Made by a program: the position numbers and the translations under genes
In this document: positions 16,889 through 24,865 of the stretch, in pieces
Layout: every line of letters begins with the position of its first letter
Position numbering within the stretch: the stretch's first letter is position 1
NCBI RefSeq assembly: GCF_004793885.1
Contig: NZ_SRYG01000003.1
Location: 96,466-160,465 of the forward strand
From: Dubosiella muris
GTDB taxonomy: Bacteria; Bacillota_I; Bacilli_A; Erysipelotrichales; Erysipelotrichaceae
Length of the DNA: 64,000 bases
Reading direction: 5' to 3'
Notes under the pieces: generated by a model
Seen by the model: the letters and a program-made list of their open reading frames with translations, nothing else
What the model was told of the DNA's origin: nothing
Databases searched by the model: none

Positions 16889-17911
16889 ATGGCAGTAACG
16901 ATTAAAGAAGTGGCCGCGCTGGCTGGTGTGTCCCCGTCCACCGTCTCAAGAACATGCAACAACTCACCTCTGATTTCAAAAAAGACGCAGGAACGGGTAC
17001 GCAAAGCGATGGAGGAGCTCGGCTACGAGCCTGTGGGTGGCGAAAATCCCGCCGAAAGCGGAAAATCCCTGGGAGCCATTGGCATTGTGTTGCCTTCCTA
17101 TCAACAGGAAAACTTTGAAAACCCGTTTTATCTCGACGTCATCCGGGGCATTTCCAAAACATGCAACCATTTGCAGTACGCGACTTGCGTGCTCAGCGGA
17201 AAAAACGAAAGCGAGCTGCTGGAATCCATCGATCTGTTACGCAAGTCTTCCAGCAAGATCACGTTCATTTTGCTGTATTCCCAGGAAAACGATCCCATCG
17301 CCGAGTATTTGTACGACGAAGGCTTGCGCTATGTTATGATTGGCGCTCCTTTGCAGCACGACACCGAAACCATCAGCGTCGACAACGACAACTTCTCGGC
17401 CGCCTACGACGCGTGCAAGTACTTGATCGAGCACGGGCACAAGCAAATCGGCTACATCGGTCTGGATTCCAGCCTCGCCTTTTCCGCCCGCCGCAAACAA
17501 GGCTATCAAATGGCGCTCCTTGAGCACGACCTCGCGCTGACGGCCGGACACTGCATGGAGTTCGATCCCACCGACGAGCAAAAAGTGCAAGCCCTTCAAG
17601 ATATGCTCACGCAAAAAAACCGGCCCACCGCTCTGCTTGTCGTCGACGATTTGCTGGCGCTAGCCATCAACCAGCTCTGCCGCCAATTCGGACTCCATGT
17701 GCCGGAAGACATTTCTATCGTCTCCTTCAACAATTCCGTTTTCGCGAAGCTGTCGATTCCCAGCCTCACCTCGGTCGACATCCACGCGCGCCAGCTTGGT
17801 ATCGAAGCCGCGCTGCAAGCGATCAATCATTTGGAAACGCCCGATTTGACACCTTCCAAAGTCATCGTACCGTACTCGCTCGTGGAACGAGACAGTGTAA
17901 AAACGCTTTAA
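16889..17911 (+). CDS. LacI-family transcriptional regulator of the divergent PTS gene
   Basis: A 340-residue repressor. The start at 16889 gives MAVTIKEVAALAGVSPSTVS and RTCNNSPLISKKT, the canonical LacI helix-turn-helix and hinge, with AGAAAGGAAGG upstream; longer upstream frames lack a site. The ligand-binding core is of the periplasmic-binding type (GAIGIVLPSYQQENFENPFY to HARQLG…AALQAINH). The pattern KPTALLVVDDLLA is replaced by RPTALLVVDDLLALAINQL, normal for the family. It is divergent from the PTS gene, with TGCA-containing inverted repeats in the shared intergenic region. The likely role is substrate-induced control of that PTS gene and of itself. Confidence 0.92.
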   Translation: MAVTIKEVAALAGVSPSTVSRTCNNSPLISKKTQERVRKAMEELGYEPVGGENPAESGKSLGAIGIVLPSYQQENFENPFYLDVIRGISKTCNHLQYATCVLSGKNESELLESIDLLRKSSSKITFILLYSQENDPIAEYLYDEGLRYVMIGAPLQHDTETISVDNDNFSAAYDACKYLIEHGHKQIGYIGLDSSLAFSARRKQGYQMALLEHDLALTAGHCMEFDPTDEQKVQALQDMLTQKNRPTALLVVDDLLALAINQLCRQFGLHVPEDISIVSFNNSVFAKLSIPSLTSVDIHARQLGIEAALQAINHLETPDLTPSKVIVPYSLVERDSVKTL

Positions 17912-17918
17912 TCCAAAG

Positions 17919-17947
17919 CCGGCGCCGGTTCTCCCGGCGTTTTTTTC
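17919..17947 (+). terminator. Terminator after the LacI-family gene
   Basis: CGCCGG (17923–17928), five-base loop, CCGGCG (17934–17939), then T7. Confidence 0.88.
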
Positions 17948-17980
17948 TGTCCATATTGTCAGGAAAAACCCGACGGAATC

Positions 17981-17989
17981 TGCTACGAT
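17981..17989 (+). promoter_or_regulatory. Extended -10 promoter of a leaderless response-regulator message
   Basis: TGC plus TACGAT (17984–17989). The expected start is 17996, the A of the ATG. TTGTCA at 17956–17961 is 22 bases away, too far for a normal -35. Confidence 0.45.
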
Positions 17990-17995
17990 AAAGAC

Positions 17996-18667
17996 ATGAA
18001 ATGGAAAATTTTGATTATCGAGGACGATTTTTTGCTTTCCGGGCAAATCGCCGCCTCGTTGCAGCAAACGTACGAAGTTCGCTGCCTCCATCGTTTTGAT
18101 CACGTCTTATCCGAGGTGGGTACCTACGAACCCGATCTCGTCCTGCTGGATATCAACCTTCCCGTCCACGACGGGTTTTACTGGTGCGAGCGGATCCGCT
18201 CAGTTTCCCACCTTCCGATCGTATTCATTACCTCGCGGGCGGAAACGGCTGACACCGTCAAAGCCATCCGGCTTGGCGGCGACGACTACATCGTCAAACC
18301 GTTTCGCCTCGAGCTGCTGGAAGCCAAGATCCAGGCCGCCCTTCGCCGCAACGAGGAATACCAAAAGCCGAAAATCGTCGAGCTCGCGCCCGGACTGACG
18401 TACAACATGGATTTGCAAAGCTTGCGCCTGCATGGAACCGCCATCGAGCTGACGCCAACCGAAAAAAAGCTGTTCCACGCGCTCGTTCGCAAAAAAGGCG
18501 CGCTTGTCAGCCGCACGGAATTGATGCTCGCTTTATGGGATACCGACCAATTCATCGAGGAAGGGACGCTAACGACTTCCGTTTCCCGGCTGCGCCACAA
18601 ACTCAGCGCCCTGACCGGGCATTCCGTCATCGTGACTTCAAAAGGGAAAGGATACTATATCGAATGA
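17996..18667 (+). CDS. OmpR/PhoB-type response regulator, Bce-like
   Basis: The 223-residue protein has a receiver domain (IIEDD near residue 8; phospho-Asp in LVLLDINLPVHDG; T/S and lysine in VFITSR and YIVKPF) and a C-terminal winged helix (LTPTEKKLFHAL…LALWD…VSRLRHKL). Its layout matches BceR-type regulators that answer to peptide antibiotics. It lacks a ribosome site, and an extended -10 box stands exactly so that transcription begins at the ATG. It overlaps the histidine kinase gene in ATGA. The likely target is the ABC operon that follows, which has TGTAA direct repeats 11 bp apart upstream (19619–19634). Confidence 0.9.
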   Translation: MKWKILIIEDDFLLSGQIAASLQQTYEVRCLHRFDHVLSEVGTYEPDLVLLDINLPVHDGFYWCERIRSVSHLPIVFITSRAETADTVKAIRLGGDDYIVKPFRLELLEAKIQAALRRNEEYQKPKIVELAPGLTYNMDLQSLRLHGTAIELTPTEKKLFHALVRKKGALVSRTELMLALWDTDQFIEEGTLTTSVSRLRHKLSALTGHSVIVTSKGKGYYIE

Positions 18668-19611
18668 TTTTCGCTTTGCTTCTTCTGATCGCCTTCAATT
18701 TGTATTCAATCTTCCTGCTGCCGCAAATTGACTGGTTCGACTTGTTTTATTTCGACCTTCTCGTCATCGTGGTATGGCTTGCCTGCGTGCTGTCTGCCCG
18801 GTTTCGCCGGCACCGGCGTGAACAGGAAATTAAAAAGCGGCTTGGCGACAAAGATCTTGCCGCGCCCGCTTTTTTTCCTTTTGTCAACGAGGAACTGTAC
18901 CGCCACGACGTCGGGATTTTGGAAGCGGAACGAAAGCAGGCGCTTTCCGACAACGACGAGCTAAAAGACATGGTCGACCGCATCGTCCACGAGTTGAAAG
19001 CCAATATCAACACGATTTCTCTTTGCAACGAGACGCTGCAAAACGAAGTCATCCAACTCGCCGCGGAAACGATGAACCGCCAGCTCAGCCAGCTGCTTTT
19101 GCTTGCGAAGCTCGAAACGAACACGATGTCCCTCCACTATGAAAAGGCCGATGTGCGCGACTTGCTTTGCCGTTCCATCAAAAACAACAAGTACTTTCTC
19201 ATTCACGAGCGCTTCTCGATCCATCTCGATTGCGAGTCGGCCATCGTCTATACCGACGCCGACTGGCTCGTGTACGTTTTCGACCAGCTTCTTGTCAACG
19301 CCATCAAATACAAGCGGGATCCAAAAATCGAAATCGCGGTTCGCCAAAACGAGTCGGTGACGACGATTCAAATGACCGATTACGGCATTGGCATTCCCGC
19401 CTTTGACTTGCCCAGCGTTTTTGAAAAAGGAGCAGTTGGCAGCCACGTGCATGCCGGCGCCTACAAATCGACCGGGATGGGGTTGTATTTCGCGAAAAAG
19501 GCGCTGGACCACCTTTCCGGAACGATCGAAGTGCAATCCGAGTCCGGGCAGTCCACCACGTTCACGATTCGCCTCTACAACAATGAAAAAATCGACTTGC
19601 TTCGATCTTGA
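18664..19611 (+). CDS. Intramembrane-sensing histidine kinase, BceS-like
   Basis: A 315-residue kinase starting in ATGA overlap with the regulator. Two membrane helices at the start (FALLLLIAFNLYSIFLLPQ; FYFDLLVIVVWLACVLSARF) are separated by only a few residues, the hallmark of Bce-type kinases that lack an extracellular sensor and depend on the transporter. The H box is VDRIVHELKANI, differing in the residues after the histidine from the usual HxLKTPL. The ATP-binding part has a variant N box (LLVNAIKY), then DYGIGIPAFDL and GMGLYFAKK. Its stop codon lies within a hairpin (19586–19657) that looks like the terminator of the two-gene unit. Confidence 0.9.
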   Translation: MIFALLLLIAFNLYSIFLLPQIDWFDLFYFDLLVIVVWLACVLSARFRRHRREQEIKKRLGDKDLAAPAFFPFVNEELYRHDVGILEAERKQALSDNDELKDMVDRIVHELKANINTISLCNETLQNEVIQLAAETMNRQLSQLLLLAKLETNTMSLHYEKADVRDLLCRSIKNNKYFLIHERFSIHLDCESAIVYTDADWLVYVFDQLLVNAIKYKRDPKIEIAVRQNESVTTIQMTDYGIGIPAFDLPSVFEKGAVGSHVHAGAYKSTGMGLYFAKKALDHLSGTIEVQSESGQSTTFTIRLYNNEKIDLLRS

Positions 19612-19657
19612 CGAGCTTTGTAATCTAGATGTAAGGATGGATCCAAGTCGATTTTTT
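19586..19657 (+). terminator. Long-loop terminator of the kinase operon
   Basis: AAAAAATCGACTTG (19586–19599) and CAAGTCGATTTTTT (19644–19657) are a perfect 14-bp inverted repeat with a 44-base loop, ending in T6. The kinase stop codon and the transporter promoter's upstream region lie in the loop. Confidence 0.6.
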
Positions 19658-19662
19658 ACAAT
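19619..19662 (+). promoter_or_regulatory. Promoter and response-regulator site of the ABC operon
   Basis: TGTAA direct repeats at 19619–19623 and 19630–19634, 11 bp apart, suit an OmpR-type dimer. The -10 is TACAAT (19657–19662). The -35 position (AGGATG, 19634–19639) is poor, as expected of an activator-dependent promoter. Binding by the neighbouring regulator is inferred. Confidence 0.55.
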
Positions 19663-19681
19663 AGAGTCGGAGGTACAACCA

Positions 19682-20440
19682 ATGAAAAAAGAAATTTTAA
19701 AAGTGGAACATTTACAAAAGATATACGGAAACCGCGGCTATGGCCAGCCGGTGCTGGACGATATCAGCTTTACCGTTTACCAAAAAGACTTTGTCGCCAT
19801 CATGGGGCCGAGCGGATCCGGCAAGACCACGCTGCTGAACTTGATTTCCTCGATCGACCGGCCGACACGCGGCCATGTGGTTTTGAACGGAAGCGACCTC
19901 ACAAGCCTTTCGTCCAAACAACTCGCTAAACTGCGAAAAGATTCCATTGGCTTCATCTTCCAGGACTACTCCCTTTTGGACTCGATGCCGCTGCTCGACA
20001 ACATCGTGCTGCCGCTTTCGCTCAATGGCGAAAAAGCGGCTGTCGCGCTCCAAAAAGGAAAAAAGCTCGCCCGGCTTTTCGGGCTGGCGAACCATCTCGA
20101 CAAATATCCATATCAGCTTTCGGGCGGTCAGAAACAACGGGGCGCGACTTGCCGGGCGCTGATCATGAATCCGTCGATCGTTTTCGCCGACGAGCCAACC
20201 GGCGCGCTCGACTCCAAATCGTCGAAAGATTTGCTGGAGTGCTTCGCCCAAATCAACAGCCAGGACCAGACGACGATCGTCATGGTCACGCATGACGCCT
20301 TCGCGGCCTCGTACGCCAAGGAAGTGTACGTGCTCAAAGACGGACGAATCGAAATGCACATCCATCGGGGCGAAAGCCAAAAGGAGTTTTTCAACCGGAT
20401 CCTTGACATTCAAGCGACGATGGGAAGTGATCTGCAATGA
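19682..20440 (+). CDS. ABC transporter ATP-binding protein, BceA-like
   Basis: The 252-residue ATPase has Walker A GPSGSGKTTLL, Q-loop FIFQDYSLLDSM, signature LSGGQKQRGATCRAL, Walker B VFADEPTGALD and switch histidine VMVTHD. It belongs to the MacB/LolD-like group that pairs with FtsX-type permeases. With the next gene it would form a Bce-type transporter that both removes peptide antibiotics from their lipid targets and signals to the histidine kinase. The signature is GGQKQRGAT rather than the usual QQRVA. The gene overlaps the permease by four bases (ATGA). A good ribosome site (CGGAGG) precedes the ATG. Confidence 0.93.
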   Translation: MKKEILKVEHLQKIYGNRGYGQPVLDDISFTVYQKDFVAIMGPSGSGKTTLLNLISSIDRPTRGHVVLNGSDLTSLSSKQLAKLRKDSIGFIFQDYSLLDSMPLLDNIVLPLSLNGEKAAVALQKGKKLARLFGLANHLDKYPYQLSGGQKQRGATCRALIMNPSIVFADEPTGALDSKSSKDLLECFAQINSQDQTTIVMVTHDAFAASYAKEVYVLKDGRIEMHIHRGESQKEFFNRILDIQATMGSDLQ

Positions 20441-22257
20441 GTTTGTTTCAACTCGCCTGGCAAAACTTCGTCCAGCACGCCCGCCGGTACAGCGCCTTGA
20501 TTTTCTCGCTGTCCTTTACCGTTTTTGTGTATTTCAACTTTGAAAACATCCGGTATTCCAGCGCCCTGGGCGGACTGGATGCAGTCAATCTGGAACGCAT
20601 CGCCACACTGCTTAACGTCGTCAAAGTCGTTCTCGTGTGCTTCATGATCTCGTTTATTTGGTACGCGTCCAACGTCTTTTTGAAAAACCAGAAAAAAGAA
20701 ATCGGCATCTACGTGTTTCTTGGCTTGACCAACACCCGGATCGGCATGCTGTATGCCATAGAGAACTTGCTCGTCGGCCTCGTTTCCATTGTGGCAGGCA
20801 TCGTGCTCGGCACCTTGTTCTCGTATTTGTTCACGATGGTTTTCGTGCGGATGTCCGCTCTGGGCGTCGCGCCCCAGTTCTCGATTTCCGTCCAGGCCAT
20901 CGCGCAAACGGCTTTGCTTTTTTCGCTCATTTATGGACTCGTCACACTCAAAGGGATGTGGGAGATCCGACGCAGCACGGTTCTCCATTTGATTTCCGCG
21001 GCGCGCCAAAACGAAAAGGTGGCGCGTCGCAGCGGATTTCTGCTCGCCAAGGCCTTACTTGGCTGCGCCACGCTTGGCATAGGCTACGCGTTCGCCATCA
21101 AAGACGGCGGCATGGATGTGCTGGCCAACGCGATGATCGCGACGGTTTGCGTCATTGTGGGGACATATTGGCTCTTTGGCGGCTTTCTCCCCTTTCTCTT
21201 TCAGTGCCTGCAAAAAAACAAGCGGTTTCTTTATGGCGGCCGGCGCGTCTTGTGGATCAACAACCTCGTCTTCCGCATGAAACAAAACTACCGCTCGTAC
21301 GCGATGGTATGCATTTTGCTCATTTGCGCCGTGACCGCTCTTGGATGCGGATTCACGTTAAACAATCGAATCCAGGCGATGCGTGAGTACTCGATGCAGT
21401 ACGACTACCAGCTAATCAGCGCTTCTCCAAACCAGCAGGAACATTTCGACGCGCTCTTTCAAGACGTCGTCGACCGTTCGACACTCCAAATCGGACAAAG
21501 CGAAGAGCAGCTGTTCATCCCGTACTCGAATCTGGCGGACTTTGACATTCCCAAGCCGGAGCCGGATCAATGCGTCAAGCTCGCCAAGAAAATGATGCTT
21601 TCGCTTTATACCGATCCCTCCCGCTTTTCAACGACGCTCGACGGGAAACCACTGGAATGCGTCGGGGAGGTGCGGCGGGCCGTTGCCGGATTCATGCAGG
21701 ATAAAATGGAAGTGCCGATTTATGTCATTGACGACGCGTTGTTCAACGCGACCTTTCCTGAAGAACAACGGCTTTCCCTGTACAATTATAAGCTGGCGGA
21801 TTCCCATCCCGACTACGCGCAGACGCTGCAAGACGATCCATGGGTCGAAGGAGTGTATATCGCGGATAAAAACGCGCAAAGCGACGAGTGGCTTTCCACG
21901 ATTTTCACCTTTTGCGTTTTCTTGTTTCTCGTGTTCCTCATCGCGGCGTGCTCGATTTTATTTATCAAGCAGTACAACGACTCGTTCGAGGACATCGCAC
22001 CATACGCCATTTTGCAAAAACTCGGCGTGGACAGAAACGTTCTGAAACGCTCCATCGCGAAAGAATGCTCGCTCCAGTTTGGCTTGGATTTTGTGATCAT
22101 GAGCCTTTCCTCCTTCTTTTCGCTTTTGGCGCTTTCCAAAATCGCAGGCGATCCGATGGAAGTGGTTTTCTTTGTCAGCAACGCGATCATTCTCGTATTC
22201 ATCGTGTTGTGCGACCTGCTTTGCATTCGTTTTGTCCAGCAAAACGTGCTCTCCTGA
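20437..22257 (+). CDS. FtsX-type ABC permease, BceB-like
   Basis: A 606-residue permease. It has an N-terminal helix, then the FtsX block of three helices (SFIWYASNVFLKNQKKEIGI…GLTNTRIGMLYAIENLLVGL), further helices to about residue 310, a large extracellular region (about 320–480; ISASPNQQEHFDALFQ…) and a last group of helices (FTFCVFLFLVFLIAACSI…). This ten-helix arrangement with a big outside loop between helices 7 and 8 is diagnostic of BceB, where that loop senses the drug. Substrate specificity cannot be told. The operon ends at a strong bidirectional terminator. Confidence 0.9.
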   Translation: MSLFQLAWQNFVQHARRYSALIFSLSFTVFVYFNFENIRYSSALGGLDAVNLERIATLLNVVKVVLVCFMISFIWYASNVFLKNQKKEIGIYVFLGLTNTRIGMLYAIENLLVGLVSIVAGIVLGTLFSYLFTMVFVRMSALGVAPQFSISVQAIAQTALLFSLIYGLVTLKGMWEIRRSTVLHLISAARQNEKVARRSGFLLAKALLGCATLGIGYAFAIKDGGMDVLANAMIATVCVIVGTYWLFGGFLPFLFQCLQKNKRFLYGGRRVLWINNLVFRMKQNYRSYAMVCILLICAVTALGCGFTLNNRIQAMREYSMQYDYQLISASPNQQEHFDALFQDVVDRSTLQIGQSEEQLFIPYSNLADFDIPKPEPDQCVKLAKKMMLSLYTDPSRFSTTLDGKPLECVGEVRRAVAGFMQDKMEVPIYVIDDALFNATFPEEQRLSLYNYKLADSHPDYAQTLQDDPWVEGVYIADKNAQSDEWLSTIFTFCVFLFLVFLIAACSILFIKQYNDSFEDIAPYAILQKLGVDRNVLKRSIAKECSLQFGLDFVIMSLSSFFSLLALSKIAGDPMEVVFFVSNAIILVFIVLCDLLCIRFVQQNVLS

Positions 22258-22263
22258 TCTCGT

Positions 22264-22290
22264 AAAAAAAGACGGTTCACCGTCTTTTTT
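22264..22290. terminator. Bidirectional terminator
   Basis: AAAAAAAGACGGT and ACCGTCTTTTTT with a minimal loop serve both the permease (+) and the M16 peptidase (−). Confidence 0.9.
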
Positions 22291-22305
22291 CGTCTTCATT
22301 TGTTT

Positions 22306-23562
22306 TTAATCCCGCAACGGGTCGATGCGCACTTCGCAAACATTGGAAAAATCCAGGGACTTCACGATGTCCAGCACCTCGTCCAGCGTCAACTCTTCCA
22401 CTAGATCCAGCCATTCCAAATAGTCGTAGCCATCCAGTTCGGCCCGCATCATTTCGATCGCGAGGCTCTCAAAATGGTCCAGCGAGCGTATGTTGCGCGC
22501 CAAAGCCTGGATTTTCAAGCTTTCAAAGCCTTCCGGGGCGATTTCCTGTTCTCCGCGCGCGATCGACTCCACCACCTGGCGGAACGCGTCGACTTTTTCA
22601 GTTTGCGCGTAAAACAAAATATAGCCGTGGTCTTTGTGGAAATCCGCCTCGGCTCCCCACATTTGCGAAATGACCTGATGGTCAAGCCACGTCTGGTATT
22701 GCGGATTGACCGGTCCGAGGACGCAGTCGAGCCACAGCGAAACCGCCGTGTCGACCTTCAAGCACTGCTCCAGCGTTTCATAGCCGTGAAGCTTGTACGC
22801 GAAGCCGACAAAGGGCGCTGAAACGTCCATTTCCATGGAATAAAACGCCCGCGCGACTTGCGCCGGCTCTTCCGGAAAAAAGCGGACCGCCTTGCTTTCG
22901 ATGCGGGAAGGATATTTTTCTTCCTGCTCTTCAATGTGTTGGAATACAGGATCCAGCTCCTGTCCGGTAATGCCGACAATCACCATGCGGGAAGGATCGT
23001 AGTTGCGGGCGTAAAACGCCTTCAAATCGGTCACGCTCATCTGCTCGATGTCATGTTCGGTTCCTAAAATATCGTATTTCAGCGGATGGCGGCCATACAT
23101 GGAGGCGTACAGTTCTTTTACCAGACGAAAATCCGGATTTTGATCGTACATCGCGTATTCGCTCAAGATAATTCCTTTTTCTTTCTCGACGGTTTTCTCG
23201 GTAATGTCAAGGCCTTGCACAAAATCCAGCAGCAGCGAAAGCGGCCGCTCGATATCGGCCGTCGTTGAAAAATAGTAGGCCGTTTCCGTATACGACGTAA
23301 AGGCGTTGGTTTGCGCCTGCATTTTCGCGAACAGGTCGCTCACATCCTCGTCGTGGTAGTGAAACATTTGATGCTCTAAAAAATGAGCGCAGCCGGTGCG
23401 GTTTTGAATCGTTTCGCCCGCGATCCGCTCGCGGACATTAAAGCCCCCGGTGCCAAATCCGCAAAGGAAAAACGACTGCACGTAGTCCGGTTTGCGGATC
23501 AGGATGACGGTGGCTCCGTTTTTCAGCGTTTTTTTTCGAATCTCAGTTTTCCATGGTTTCAT
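22306..23562 (-). CDS. M16 family zinc peptidase, catalytic subunit (YmfH-like)
   Basis: The 418-residue protein has the inverted zinc site HFLEHQMFH (H-x-x-E-H, about residue 80), with the third ligand glutamate expected in the later EKEKGIILSEYAMY segment. It is the active member of an M16 pair. Such pairs form clam-shell proteases with an inactive partner, and in Firmicutes some mature secreted peptides. No signal peptide, so it is cytoplasmic. Its start overlaps the partner gene by 20 bp. The substrate is unknown, and no peptide precursor lies next to the pair. Confidence 0.9.
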   Translation of the reverse strand: MKPWKTEIRKKTLKNGATVILIRKPDYVQSFFLCGFGTGGFNVRERIAGETIQNRTGCAHFLEHQMFHYHDEDVSDLFAKMQAQTNAFTSYTETAYYFSTTADIERPLSLLLDFVQGLDITEKTVEKEKGIILSEYAMYDQNPDFRLVKELYASMYGRHPLKYDILGTEHDIEQMSVTDLKAFYARNYDPSRMVIVGITGQELDPVFQHIEEQEEKYPSRIESKAVRFFPEEPAQVARAFYSMEMDVSAPFVGFAYKLHGYETLEQCLKVDTAVSLWLDCVLGPVNPQYQTWLDHQVISQMWGAEADFHKDHGYILFYAQTEKVDAFRQVVESIARGEQEIAPEGFESLKIQALARNIRSLDHFESLAIEMMRAELDGYDYLEWLDLVEELTLDEVLDIVKSLDFSNVCEVRIDPLRD

Positions 23563-24751
23563 CGAAATCCTCCTTTACGATCGCCATTGAAACAAGCGCG
23601 AGCCGACTGGCGACTTCGCAAACCTGGTCCCGCTCAATGGTTCGAATCGTTTCCACGCGTTGCGCCAGCGACTCCGAGCGCTCAAGCATCGAGTCGAGAA
23701 AGCGCTGCTCGATCATGGCCCACGGCCGGTCCTGCTGACGCCGGAACATGTCTATCAAATCCATCTTGGCGATTTCCAGCTGTTCATCGGAAAACTGCCC
23801 GTCGGCGCATTTCTGAATTTGCGCCTGGATCAGCCGCAAACAGCGGGCGATGGAGTCCGCGGATGTGCCGGTGCTAATAAGCAGGGCGCCGTCAAAGCGG
23901 ACAAGAGAAGAAGAAATCGAATAGCACAAGCTGTTCTTTTCTCGCACTTCCTCAAAGAGCAGCGACATGGGACCTTGGCCTAAAATCGAGTTCAGTACAA
24001 GAAGCGGGTAATAGCGGGATGAATCAATGGGAGTCGACGTGGCCCATACTTGCACGATGGAAGTTTGAGCGATATTTTTCTCAAGCACCTGGAACGAAGG
24101 ACTCGTCCTAGGAATCAGCGCCATGCGCAAAGACGGTTTTTCGAATTGAGGAATGGCATTCAAAAACGCCTCCATGACCGGTTCGAGCGTTCCGCAGCAG
24201 GAAACGAAACGAGGAAGGGCTCTCCACGATTCGTACAGCGCCACGACCTCTTCGTAGGACAGGGCCTCGATGTCTTCCAAAGCGCCTTGAATCGGGATCG
24301 CGATATCGTGGTCCTCGGCGGCCAGCGCGAACGCCGTTTTGAGCGCGAGAGAATCCGGGTCGTCGTTTTGCCGGCGCAGCCGGCTGGCAAGCAAGTATTT
24401 CGCTTCTTCAAAGGATTTTTGATCAAAGAGCGCGTGATGGAGAATCTGATCCATCATATGCACGACTTCATGGATATAACCGGGATCCTTGACGCGCTCG
24501 GGCCGAATGTATTGAAAGCGGATGTCGAGCGCCACCTGCCGGCCATAGCCGGTCAATCCGTAGGAAACTTTCATTCCGTACGCGTGGTTGAGGGCGATCG
24601 ATAACTTTTGCTTCGAGTCGAAATCGGCCGTTTTCGACTTCAGCATAAAAACTAAAAGGTTGTAAGCGGTAATCGTACGGCGTTCCAAAGGCAGGAGCGA
24701 ACGAACAAGAACACTTACATCACTAAATTTTTCAGTTTGAATCTGTTGCAA
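23543..24751 (-). CDS. M16 family peptidase-like partner subunit, lacking the zinc motif
   Basis: A 402-residue protein of the same fold but with no HxxEH; the equivalent N-terminal helix reads AYNLLVFMLKSKTADFDSKQ. It keeps the C-terminal substrate-binding pattern (LGQGPMSLLFEEVREKNSLC then YSISSSL), which in M16 partners supplies arginine and tyrosine to the active site of the other subunit. The start is taken as the TTG at 24751, because AGGAGG lies about seven bases upstream; the GTG at 24775 would place that site inside the gene. Together with the next gene this makes a two-subunit protease of the YmfF/YmfH kind. Confidence 0.85.
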   Translation of the reverse strand: MQQIQTEKFSDVSVLVRSLLPLERRTITAYNLLVFMLKSKTADFDSKQKLSIALNHAYGMKVSYGLTGYGRQVALDIRFQYIRPERVKDPGYIHEVVHMMDQILHHALFDQKSFEEAKYLLASRLRRQNDDPDSLALKTAFALAAEDHDIAIPIQGALEDIEALSYEEVVALYESWRALPRFVSCCGTLEPVMEAFLNAIPQFEKPSLRMALIPRTSPSFQVLEKNIAQTSIVQVWATSTPIDSSRYYPLLVLNSILGQGPMSLLFEEVREKNSLCYSISSSLVRFDGALLISTGTSADSIARCLRLIQAQIQKCADGQFSDEQLEIAKMDLIDMFRRQQDRPWAMIEQRFLDSMLERSESLAQRVETIRTIERDQVCEVASRLALVSMAIVKEDFDETMEN

Positions 24752-24826
24752 ATTTCTTTCCTCCTTTTTCTTCACCTTGTATTTTATTATAGCATGATTC
24801 GTCGGTATGAAGTCCAGAGGGTGTCA

Positions 24827-24853
24827 CAAAAAAAAGCCTCCAAATGGAGACTT
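24827..24853 (-). terminator. Terminator after the choline-binding-type gene
   Basis: Minus strand AAGTCTCC, loop ATTT, GGAGGCTT, then T6 or more. Confidence 0.85.
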
Positions 24854-24865
24854 CTTCTTTCCGAT

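Noticed and set aside
17956-17989. TTGTCA as -35 of the response-regulator promoter
   Set aside because: Spacing of 22 bases to the -10 is too long; an extended -10 is the better reading.
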